A stretch of 64,000 nucleotides of DNA from an uncultured Clostridia bacterium (GTDB lineage Bacteria > Bacillota > Clostridia > TANB77 > CAG-508). Below, one piece after another: positions 46,808 through 54,962 of the stretch. Location: NCBI GenBank assembly GCA_934167095.1, contig CAKPKE010000005.1:1-64000 (forward strand), written 5' to 3'. The position numbers were made by a program, and so were the translations under genes. Numbering within the stretch: position 1 is the first letter of the stretch; each line of letters opens with the position of its first letter. A model generated the notes under the pieces. It searched no databases, was not told where the DNA came from, and saw nothing but the letters and a program-made list of their open reading frames with translations.

Positions 46808-46821
46808 GACACGAGTGCTAA
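46795..46821. promoter_or_regulatory. CIRCE-like (HrcA) operator, one half degenerate
   Basis: TTAGCAAAA, nine bases, GAGTGCTAA. The consensus is TTAGCACTC-N9-GAGTGCTAA, so one half is perfect and the other matches six of nine. It covers the -35 box of hsp20. Confidence 0.65.
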
Positions 46822-46971
46822 TTTTCACAAAAAATTCATATTTCTTGTGAATAGTGCTATTTTACTGTATATTGCTTTTCTTGAGTTTTCAATTCAAACT
46901 TTCTAACTTTAAATTTTAGCATCTTTATATTAATGAAAAGAATTTAAAGACTTTCAAGAGAGAACAAAAGA

Positions 46972-47200
46972 ATTTACATTCTAATATATTTATATTAATA
47001 CTGTTCCATCTCCTCCGTCAGTATCACCATAAGCAGTATTTACATTCTAATATATTTATATTAATACTATATCTTAATAGGGTTTCTTCACTATATTTCT
47101 GTTATTTACATTCTAATATATTTATATTAATACATGATGCAAAAACAATATTTGAAAAGCAGTACCAACTATTTACATTCTAATATATTTATATTAATAC
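46972..47200 (-). CRISPR. CRISPR array, leader-distal block (4 repeats)
   Basis: Four copies of a 30-bp repeat at 46972, 47038, 47104 and 47171, with three spacers of 36-37 bases. On the transcribed minus strand the repeat begins GTATTAATATAAATATATTA and ends GAATGTAAAT, the ending typical of type I-B repeats such as those of Clostridioides. The repeat holds an internal TAATATA/TATATTA inverted repeat. The last repeat is not degenerate. Confidence 0.97.
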
Positions 47201-47398
47201 TATCTGTCCTTTTCCTCTTTTTATCTTGAATACCTCGGAAAATGTAGTGTTGTAAGTAGCTTTGCACCAGCTGTTCAGCGTTTTATCATCAATATCAAAA
47301 TAGTCACATATTTCAAAATAAGTACATTGCAATTGACATAATTTTTCAAATTGTTTTTTATCTATTTTATCTTGACCTGGTGTTTCTCCTTTTTTCAT
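47189..47398 (-). pseudogene. N-terminal part of a phage terminase small-subunit-like gene
   Basis: The 69-aa frame starts with a good ribosome site (AAAGGAG) and reads FEKLCQLQCTYFEICDYFDIDDKTLNSWCK, then TFSEVFKIKRGKGQI, the helix-turn-helix of phage small terminase or related packaging proteins. These continue for another 80 or more residues in phages. Here the frame runs straight into the CRISPR repeat after GQI (the last three codons and the stop are repeat sequence). It is therefore a truncated capture, not a working gene. Confidence 0.7.
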
Positions 47399-47422
47399 TG
47401 TATCACTCCTTTAATTTAAAAT

Positions 47423-47454
47423 AAAAGAGCACCTTATGTGGTACTCTTGTTTTT
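47423..47454 (-). terminator. Terminator inside the phage-like segment
   Basis: AAGAGCACC pairs with GGTACTCTT (one mismatch), with T-runs on both sides. It lies between the two small phage-like genes. Confidence 0.65.
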
Positions 47455-47527
47455 ATAATAAGACATCACGGACTCGCACTCGTGTTTTCAACATATGTTG
47501 CGTTCTACTCCATAAACTAATTGTCTA

Positions 47528-47785
47528 TTATTTGTTAATATGATTATACCACTTTTTATATATTCTTTCAACTAATTTAAACTCATTCTTATTTAATTCT
47601 GTCGCCATACCATTATGTTTGTATCCTTTATGCTTATGATACTCCTCTAACTTTCCATTTACAATATGTTTTTGTAAGTCAATTTGTTTGCTTCTTTTAT
47701 TGTTATTATCATAAAACGTTATGTATCTTAATTCATTTCTATCATTTACTGTAACATATATTCTTCCTTTTGTTTGCGTTTCCAT
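47528..47785 (-). CDS. Small phage-like protein at the segment border
   Basis: An 85-aa basic protein (KGRIYVTVNDRNELRYITFY, then KHKGYKHNGMATELNKNEF) that I cannot assign. Its ATG is the last three bases before the CRISPR repeat and has no ribosome site, so either the real start was lost at the junction or it is silent. It resembles small uncharacterised phage proteins in length and composition only. Confidence 0.45.
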   Translation of the reverse strand: METQTKGRIYVTVNDRNELRYITFYDNNNKRSKQIDLQKHIVNGKLEEYHKHKGYKHNGMATELNKNEFKLVERIYKKWYNHINK

Positions 47786-49179
47786 ATTTACATTCTAATA
47801 TATTTATATTAATACTCTAAGCTTCCGCTCTCTCTTAAATCAGCTAGTCCATTTACATTCTAATATATTTATATTAATACTTTCCGTTTCTTCCCCATCC
47901 GCCAAATGCGAAAATAATTTACATTCTAATATATTTATATTAATACATAATTCCCAAGTACCAAAGCCTAAATATGTAGCATTTACATTCTAATATATTT
48001 ATATTAATACACGAAAATTGTTTAGGATTTGACTTAGATGTATTATTTACATTCTAATATATTTATATTAATACTGGGGAAGAAACGGAAATGGATTTGG
48101 AGGAGGAACATTTACATTCTAATATATTTATATTAATACTAAATGATGTATATCAAGCAATTCATGTTATTCAATTTACATTCTAATATATTTATATTAA
48201 TACACTCATAACCTTCGATATTTTCTTGAGCTAAGATATTTACATTCTAATATATTTATATTAATACCAGCCGTCTTTTATCCATTTATAACCTAATTTT
48301 ATTATTTACATTCTAATATATTTATATTAATACTTCATTCTTCATCGCCTGCATAACTTCTCTGGTTTCATTTACATTCTAATATATTTATATTAATACT
48401 AAAAGTAATATATTATGAAAATCAAGTAACAGAAATTTACATTCTAATATATTTATATTAATACGCTAGTACCAGCCTACCTTTTAAATTAAAATAGCAT
48501 TTACATTCTAATATATTTATATTAATACTTATAAGGTTAAACAAATTGTATAAATGATATAAATTTACATTCTAATATATTTATATTAATACGAATACAA
48601 ATAATAAGTAATAGTGGTTCTGTATTATTTACATTCTAATATATTTATATTAATACAAGTTCATCAATTAACTTTTGAACATACAAAAAGATTTACATTC
48701 TAATATATTTATATTAATACTAAATTAACTATGTTAAAGGTTCCGCTTTTATTATCATTTACATTCTAATATATTTATATTAATACGGTTCTATTCCTAG
48801 CTCTGCTTTTATTGTACTTATATTTACATTCTAATATATTTATATTAATACCAACTTTATTACATAATGAAAATACTTGCTATGACATTTACATTCTAAT
48901 ATATTTATATTAATACTTTGGAAAATTTATTGAAAAGATACTTGAGCCTTTATTTACATTCTAATATATTTATATTAATACGGCAGGTGGGTCTATATGC
49001 ATAACTTTAGATAATAATTTACATTCTAATATATTTATATTAATACTTTTGATGCAGATGGAGCATTAGTCGGAAAGATCGAAATTTACATTCTAATATA
49101 TTTATATTAATACTTTAGAAAAAGAATATGGTGTACATGTTATACAGATATTTACATTCTAATATATTTATATTAATAC
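47786..49179 (-). CRISPR. CRISPR array, leader-proximal block (22 repeats)
   Basis: Twenty-two more copies of the same 30-bp repeat from 47786 to 49150 (start positions), all identical, with 21 spacers of 34-37 bases. With the distal block this makes 26 repeats and 24 normal spacers. Transcription is on the minus strand from the leader beside cas2. Spacer 47816-47850 reads, on the opposite strand, as the GLADLRESGS segment of a phage DnaB helicase. Spacers 47881-47916 and 48075-48109 overlap on opposite strands. Confidence 0.98.
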
Positions 49180-49374
49180 AGGCTTAGCATAATTCCATTA
49201 AATAGCCAACTTTTAGGCTATAAATCTGTCTATCTTTTATTATTATACCATAATTTTTTTTAAAACTTTACTTCTATTTTTAAACTATTACAATATCAAT
49301 GAATTTTTCGTCTGTCGTATAAGCGTGTTTTTATCATTATCACAGGTCGACAGATAGTTTTTTGTTTATTCTTT
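49180..49374 (-). promoter_or_regulatory. CRISPR leader with extended -10 promoter
   Basis: AT-rich stretch between cas2 and the first repeat. A TGGTATAAT extended -10 box lies at 49242-49250 on the minus strand, about 65 bases before the first repeat, so it can drive the pre-crRNA. Confidence 0.75.
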
Positions 49375-49659
49375 TTATAAAAAATTGTCAGTTTTATCAT
49401 CTTCTATTATTCCAAGGAATTCTTTTTCCATCCACCTTTGATTTCTACTTTTAAATAAAATTACACTATCTTGATTTTCTCTTATATATTCATCAAGTTC
49501 AGCTTTTAATTTTATTGCTTGTGATTCTAATAATTCACCTTCAAATACAGAGTTTTGAATATGTACTAAATATTTTTTGCATATTTTAAATACATTTCTC
49601 AATACTTTTTGTCCTTCTTTATTTTCCAAATTTATATCATACACTAAAATAACATACAT
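49375..49659 (-). CDS. cas2: CRISPR endonuclease Cas2
   Basis: Structural partner of Cas1 in spacer integration (94 aa). It starts MYVILVYDINLENKEGQKVL, with the conserved Asp at the end of the first strand, and continues YLVHIQNSVFEGEL, the ferredoxin-like core. The ATG at 49657-49659 is one base after the cas1 stop, and its GGTGGT ribosome site lies inside the cas1 end. Last gene of the cas operon, next to the leader. Confidence 0.95.
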   Translation of the reverse strand: MYVILVYDINLENKEGQKVLRNVFKICKKYLVHIQNSVFEGELLESQAIKLKAELDEYIRENQDSVILFKSRNQRWMEKEFLGIIEDDKTDNFL

Positions 49660-49660
49660 A

Positions 49661-50653
49661 TTACCACCACATTTTAAAACCTTCATAATTCTCATCTTCT
49701 AGCAAGTGTTTAATTAATTTATAAACCTCTAATCTCATCAAATATTCATAACTTACTTCTCTATCTAGTTTTTTATGTTTAATTTTAGTCTGCAATCTTA
49801 AGTCAATTTCTCTTGTTATATTCTTTCGTGCTTCTTCTTTTATGTATGTAAAATTAAGTCCTTCTTCAAAGTCTTTTTCAGTTATTTGTCTTTTATTTAA
49901 CATTGAAAAAATCATTCTATCACCTATAATCGGCTTAAAAATTTCTGCAATATCTAAACAAAGAGAAAATCTTCTTTCAGATGGTTCATGTAAGTAACTT
50001 ATTGTAGGATTCAGCTGTGTTTTATAAATTTCACTTAATACTCTTGTGTATATTATTGTATTAACATATGAAATCAATGAATTTATTGCATTATCAGGAG
50101 GATTTTTTACTCTTTTTTCAAAGGCTATATCTTGATTAATTATGATATTCCAAGAATCATAATAAACCTTTCTAATATTGCCTTCTATTCCCATTAATTC
50201 TGGAACATCTTTACAGAATTTTATTTGTCTTCTTAAATATTCTATTTCTTTCATATAATTTTTTAAGTCTTTTCCTCTATTGTTATAGTAAGTTAAATTT
50301 CTATAAATATTATATGAAGCCGCTTCTATGAAAGCCTTAGCAATATTTAATCTTTTTTCTTTATCATTATAATGTTCAACTTGTTTTATCAATAATCTTC
50401 CTGATACTAGAGATTCTTTTGAATAATATGTTCCTGTATAAAATCCATAATAATTAAAAAAATGTATATTTATTCCAAACTGTGATAAAAAATTTAGTAA
50501 ATTCGTATTAAAATCAAGTTCTCTCATGACATATATATCATCCACTCGTTCAACTGGTATACTCTTTTTTGTATTATCTTTATAAACTACTTCCAATGTA
50601 TTATCTTTTCTTTGAAGTCTTCCACTTTTATATAAATAATAAGATTGTTTCAT
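49661..50653 (-). CDS. cas1: CRISPR integrase Cas1 (type I-B)
   Basis: Metal-dependent integrase that inserts new spacers at the leader end. About 330 aa, with the catalytic Glu157 in GIEGNIRKVYYDSW, His222 in YLHEPSERRFSL and Asp234 in LDIAEIFKP, all intact. The start YYLYKSGRLQRKDNTLEV is typical of the I-B branch. The ATG at 50651-50653 follows AAAGGA by ten bases. Confidence 0.96.
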   Translation of the reverse strand: MKQSYYLYKSGRLQRKDNTLEVVYKDNTKKSIPVERVDDIYVMRELDFNTNLLNFLSQFGINIHFFNYYGFYTGTYYSKESLVSGRLLIKQVEHYNDKEKRLNIAKAFIEAASYNIYRNLTYYNNRGKDLKNYMKEIEYLRRQIKFCKDVPELMGIEGNIRKVYYDSWNIIINQDIAFEKRVKNPPDNAINSLISYVNTIIYTRVLSEIYKTQLNPTISYLHEPSERRFSLCLDIAEIFKPIIGDRMIFSMLNKRQITEKDFEEGLNFTYIKEEARKNITREIDLRLQTKIKHKKLDREVSYEYLMRLEVYKLIKHLLEDENYEGFKMWW

Positions 50654-50680
50654 TTCTTGCAATTCCTTTCTCTCTAGATT

Positions 50681-51169
50681 CTATACATAACATAAATCAT
50701 AATAAGAACATTTTTTGCAAATTTTTGAATTGATTATTTTAGGTGGTTTTTCTTGTTCCACAATATTTTCTATATTTTTTATAACATTTTCTAGCACCTT
50801 CCTATCTTCATCCTCTAAAATAATTTTTTTCGTTTCTCTTAATAATGGAAAATCAATTTCAGCTTTAATATTTTTGATTTCCTTTTGCTCTAAATAATAC
50901 ATATAATATTTTAGTTGCCAAAATCCAGCTTCTTCAATTGATTTTGTTTTCTTCACCTCATGTAATACTGCACCATTATTTATAAAATCTATATTTATAG
51001 TATTATCAATAAGAATTCCTTTATTTTCTCTTTTATATGTAGTTTCGTCTATTATTTTTCCTATCTGCACAAGTTCACTATTCTGTTCCATATTAATTTG
51101 ATTTGCAAAATACCATAACCTTTTCTCACATACAAAATAATAGTAAACCATTATTCCAGTAATATTCAT
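50681..51169 (-). CDS. cas4: CRISPR exonuclease Cas4
   Basis: RecB-like nuclease with an iron-sulphur cluster that trims prespacers and selects the PAM side (162 aa). Cys14 in YYYFVCEKRLWYF and Cys151, Cys154 and Cys160 in ICKKCSYYDLC hold the cluster. Nuclease residues appear in HEVKKTKSIEEAGFWQLKYY (Glu-X-Lys and Gln). Encoded directly before cas1, as expected. Confidence 0.95.
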   Translation of the reverse strand: MNITGIMVYYYFVCEKRLWYFANQINMEQNSELVQIGKIIDETTYKRENKGILIDNTINIDFINNGAVLHEVKKTKSIEEAGFWQLKYYMYYLEQKEIKNIKAEIDFPLLRETKKIILEDEDRKVLENVIKNIENIVEQEKPPKIINSKICKKCSYYDLCYV

Positions 51170-51181
51170 ACATTCCTCCTA

Positions 51182-53374
51182 TTACAATTCTCGCGAATCT
51201 ATTGAATATCCCTCATCAGCTTCCAAAATAAGTCCAATTTCTTTATCATACTTTGTATCAATAATGTATTTTTCTTTCATATATGGACAAGTTATTATGA
51301 AATTGCATAATTTCCATTTATTCTTACTATTAATTGATATAAATAATTTATTGATTTTTCTTTTTAATTCATATTTTCTTTTCTTATCTTTTTCATTTTC
51401 AAATTCTTCAAACAAATTAAGATTTTCATCATAAATACACTTTGGAATTACATCAATGTTATCTATATTTCTTAAAATGTGCTGTGCATCTTTTTTACTT
51501 GTATCATAGTCAATAATATTATCTAATATTCTAAACGCTTCTTTAAACTTTTTATAAAATTCAGTTTCTTGTAGCATTTCTTTTGAATATAATTTATCAA
51601 CCAAATCAATTTTTACTTTTTCTTCTAATACTTCTCCATTATATTGCCTTAGCAATTCTATGCTTTTTTCATGTATTTCTTTGTCATATATGTATTCCAC
51701 TCCACTTACATCTTTTATATATATTTTAACATTTGGCTCATTCTCACTATATTCTCTACTTCTATAGCATCTTCCCATTCTTTGAAACAAACTATCTAAT
51801 GTAGACATTTCCGTATATAGCATATCAAAATCTATATCTAATGATGCTTCAACAATTTGTGTCGTTATCCATATTCCAGATTTTTCTCTATTTTCTGAAA
51901 ATTCTTTTATATTTTTTTCTTTTTCGCTTCTGTCTTCTTGTATAAATCTTGAATGTAATAAATTTACATTGGATATATCCTCATCCTTTAATTTTTGGTA
52001 TAGTTCTATTGCTTTATTTATTGTATTAACAATTATTAACACTTTTTTGTTTTTAGAAATTTCTTTAATTTCCTCTATATCTTGATTTATTTCTGAATCT
52101 ACTAATTGAATTTTATGTCTTATTGTATCTTTCATAAATTCGTTGTACTCAAACTTTATACCCATTTCTTCCAATTTTTCTTTATATATTCTAGGAAGAG
52201 TTGCTGTCATTATCATAAACTTCCCATTTAGGTTATTTATCATCTGTAATCCTTTTAGAATTACAGCAACTATCTCAGGTGAATAAGCTTGTATTTCATC
52301 AATTACTACTTTCGAATAACTCAATGTTGCATAAATTTTTTCATAACCTCTATATTTAAATACAAATGGAAAAATTTGATCTATTGTGCATGTTGTAATT
52401 TTTTCATATAGATTTCGTGCCTGATCTATTTTTTCAAATTCATGTTCATCATTCTTTTCGTCTAAGTAATCAATAGCAGTTGAATGTAGCAATCCTACAT
52501 GCTCATAGCTAAACTTTTCTTTTATTCTATCATAAATCGCATTTATACTTATTCTTAATGGCAATGTAAAGAAAGTTTTATCCTTATTACTCCACAGCAA
52601 AGCTCCTTCTGTTTTTCCCATTCCAGTTGAACCAACCACTATAACATTTTTGTCATTATTTTCTTTTGCAAATTGTTGTAAATCATTTAGCTTAAAATTT
52701 TGCTTATTCATAAATCTTTCTACAAATTCTGAAATTTCATCTTTTATATCATCTTCAACTGGTATCCAAGCAGAACTACAATGATCTAATCTATGCAATA
52801 ATCCTTTCATTATACAATAATCTTTATATATGTCATCAAATTCAGTAATTCTAGCTTGTCCCTCTACCATTCCTAAATAGATTGTTTTTAACTCTGGAAC
52901 TTTTATCTGTAATTCATCTTCTATTCGAGATATATTAGGTTCTATATCTTCATCTATTATTTTTTTTAATAAATCTACATCTATATGTATTATATTTTCT
53001 CTTTCATGGTGATAATATATTGCTTGATATACCAACTTTCTTTCTGTTTTGGTTAACTCATATTTTTTATATGGTACAAACATTGGAGATATTTGTTCAT
53101 GTTTTATTTGTTCATTATTAAATTGCGTCGGAATTAATGGTTCTCCAATATTTTTTCTTATTACATTTTGAAATCCAGAATACACCTTTCCTGCATCATG
53201 ATATTTACATATTATTTCCATCAATTGCCAAAATCTTTCTTCCGGCATATCAACTGCCTGTATTATTTTTGAGCCATAGGTTATTTTTAAAATTTCTAAA
53301 TTTTCTAGTAATTTATCAGTATGTTCTTTTATTGTTTCTATTGGATCCGATTTTGCATAATATTTACAATTCAT
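51182..53374 (-). CDS. cas3: CRISPR nuclease-helicase Cas3
   Basis: Recruited by Cascade to nick and unwind target DNA (730 aa). The HD nuclease has HD at 59-60 (KYHDAGK) and HHE at 122-124. The SF2 helicase has Walker A GSTGMGKT at 248-255, DEIQ at 359-362 in place of DEAH, MTATLP near 388 and a complete C-terminal half with ITTQIVEASLDIDFD. Its start overlaps the cas5 end by 11 bases. Confidence 0.96.
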   Translation of the reverse strand: MNCKYYAKSDPIETIKEHTDKLLENLEILKITYGSKIIQAVDMPEERFWQLMEIICKYHDAGKVYSGFQNVIRKNIGEPLIPTQFNNEQIKHEQISPMFVPYKKYELTKTERKLVYQAIYYHHERENIIHIDVDLLKKIIDEDIEPNISRIEDELQIKVPELKTIYLGMVEGQARITEFDDIYKDYCIMKGLLHRLDHCSSAWIPVEDDIKDEISEFVERFMNKQNFKLNDLQQFAKENNDKNVIVVGSTGMGKTEGALLWSNKDKTFFTLPLRISINAIYDRIKEKFSYEHVGLLHSTAIDYLDEKNDEHEFEKIDQARNLYEKITTCTIDQIFPFVFKYRGYEKIYATLSYSKVVIDEIQAYSPEIVAVILKGLQMINNLNGKFMIMTATLPRIYKEKLEEMGIKFEYNEFMKDTIRHKIQLVDSEINQDIEEIKEISKNKKVLIIVNTINKAIELYQKLKDEDISNVNLLHSRFIQEDRSEKEKNIKEFSENREKSGIWITTQIVEASLDIDFDMLYTEMSTLDSLFQRMGRCYRSREYSENEPNVKIYIKDVSGVEYIYDKEIHEKSIELLRQYNGEVLEEKVKIDLVDKLYSKEMLQETEFYKKFKEAFRILDNIIDYDTSKKDAQHILRNIDNIDVIPKCIYDENLNLFEEFENEKDKKRKYELKRKINKLFISINSKNKWKLCNFIITCPYMKEKYIIDTKYDKEIGLILEADEGYSIDSREL

Positions 53375-54035
53375 TTTTTATCCTTTCACTATAAAAATAA
53401 ATATTGTCTCCATCTTCATCTTGTAATACTTCTGTTCCCACTAAACTTCTATTAGTATATTTTTCTACATATTTTACATTTACCTTATTCCATTTTCTAA
53501 TATCATCTTGTGTTTTATATGTAGTATTTAATCTGTAGTTAATACCTTCAATCTCATTATCCATCCATTCAGGCACATAAGCATTTTCTTTTATTTCTAC
53601 ATCTTCTACTTCATTAACATTTTCTAAAATCTTTACTTCATCAATTCTTACAATATCTTCGTTTCTTCCTAAGGTAAATGTTTCAACTCCATTTATTATA
53701 TTATTATAAATTTTGTCTATTGTATCATCTTCTGCCTGTACATGAATACTTAAATTAACATCTAATAGTTGATGAACATTTCTTGGCATTGAAGTAACCT
53801 TTTCTTTTCCTTTATACATTCTCAAGTTTTGGTAATTACTAAATATTCCTTTATAGCTCCCTTGCACAGATATGTTCATTGGAAAATACTCCCCTGGCTG
53901 CGCCTGAAGAATTTTATGAAACATACCGATTACAGTAGAGTATGGCGGTAGTGGATATGTTTCAGCGACCTTAGTGGCAAAAGGCTTTTTATAGCATGCT
54001 GTTTCTTGGTATAGTTTTAGTTTTAAAATTTTCAT
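53364..54035 (-). CDS. cas5: Cascade subunit Cas5 (type I-B)
   Basis: Caps the 5' handle of the crRNA in Cascade (223 aa). The N-terminal RRM-type block KILKLKLYQETACYKKPFA and TYPLPPYSTVIGMFHKIL match Cas5b. The remainder is beta-rich, with a Tyr/Asn-rich middle. It lies between cas7 and cas3, the usual order. Confidence 0.93.
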   Translation of the reverse strand: MKILKLKLYQETACYKKPFATKVAETYPLPPYSTVIGMFHKILQAQPGEYFPMNISVQGSYKGIFSNYQNLRMYKGKEKVTSMPRNVHQLLDVNLSIHVQAEDDTIDKIYNNIINGVETFTLGRNEDIVRIDEVKILENVNEVEDVEIKENAYVPEWMDNEIEGINYRLNTTYKTQDDIRKWNKVNVKYVEKYTNRSLVGTEVLQDEDGDNIYFYSERIKNEL

Positions 54036-54053
54036 TTATACCAATCCTTTCTT

Positions 54054-54962
54054 TTATGCTTTGTAATATTCATTTACTTTTTCTTTTAATTCTTTGAAAA
54101 ATTCTTCTATATTTGTTGTTTTTCCAACAAATATCTCTTCTATTTCTGATTCATTTTTAAAAGTATTTTTTAGCATGCCTACTTTTGTGTCATCATATAT
54201 TGATTTATCACCAATAGTTAGTGTTGTAGTGTCTTTTAACATTTCTGTATCAATACCAAACTCACCATTTTTTCCATTCAATTTTATTCTTCCTAAAAAG
54301 AATGGTGAATTCATATCGTACATTCCGCCTATTACAAATACTGGGCTCAAATTTTCTTCTCTTCCTCTTATTTCTCTATTTAGTATTTTCACTATATCTA
54401 ATAATTGGTTTACTCTCTCTGCCCTCTCTTCATTTGATAATTTTATTTCTCCATCTATTCCTATTTTTTCTAGATCAATTGTTATTGTATATGTATAATA
54501 GCTTAAATGTTGTTCAACATTTGCAAGATTTGGAAATTGATTAATTCTATCTGCTAATCCTTTGTTATTTAGAAAATCCATATCACTCTTATAATCTTCT
54601 AATGATATTGCATTACTCAATCTAACTGCTGCACTTCTAATATCTGAGCCATCATTCTTTGCAGTTTTCATATAACCAAATAAATCCATTTCTTGAGAAT
54701 CCTGAATTGTTAATTTATCATCAAACTGAATTGTTCCCTTTTCTTTATTTACAACTTGCAAATTCCAGTCAAATAATTTATTTCCAAGTCTTACTATGTC
54801 ATATCTTAAAGCTTGTCTAGAAGCATAAGTATAAACACTTCCATCTCCTCTTGTTAATTTTTTCAATTCAGATATATTTCCTATACCTTCTCCATAGTTT
54901 AAGCTTTGAGCATTAAACACTAAAGTAATTGATAATCCTTTTTTATTTTTAATATTATCCAT
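54054..54962 (-). CDS. cas7: Cascade backbone subunit Cas7 (Cst2/DevR type)
   Basis: Forms the helical backbone that holds the crRNA spacer (302 aa). It starts KKGLSITLVFNAQSLNYGEG and has TRGDGSVYTYASRQALRYDI, the family's RNA-binding pattern, and FVIGGMYDMNSPFFLGRI. This resembles the Cst2/DevR group of the I-B 'Tneap' variety. It starts one base after the cas8b stop. Confidence 0.93.
   Translation of the reverse strand: MDNIKNKKGLSITLVFNAQSLNYGEGIGNISELKKLTRGDGSVYTYASRQALRYDIVRLGNKLFDWNLQVVNKEKGTIQFDDKLTIQDSQEMDLFGYMKTAKNDGSDIRSAAVRLSNAISLEDYKSDMDFLNNKGLADRINQFPNLANVEQHLSYYTYTITIDLEKIGIDGEIKLSNEERAERVNQLLDIVKILNREIRGREENLSPVFVIGGMYDMNSPFFLGRIKLNGKNGEFGIDTEMLKDTTTLTIGDKSIYDDTKVGMLKNTFKNESEIEEIFVGKTTNIEEFFKELKEKVNEYYKA

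Larger units (their letters stand above)
47201..47785 (-). other. 585-bp phage-like segment inside the CRISPR array
   Basis: Sits exactly between two perfect repeats, where a 34-37 base spacer is expected. It holds two small minus-strand genes, a terminator and a T-rich gap. The downstream gene is cut by the repeat at its 3' end, and the upstream gene starts at the other border with no ribosome site. It reads like a contiguous piece of phage or prophage DNA. Confidence 0.8.

Noticed and set aside
47458..47525. tRNA-like sequence on the minus strand inside the 585-bp segment (GTTT/GAAC D-arm look and GCGAGTCC T-loop look)
   Set aside because: The acceptor and T stems have mismatches, and the anticodon arm is a CAACA/TGTTG palindrome with only two bases between its arms, so no functional tRNA can form.
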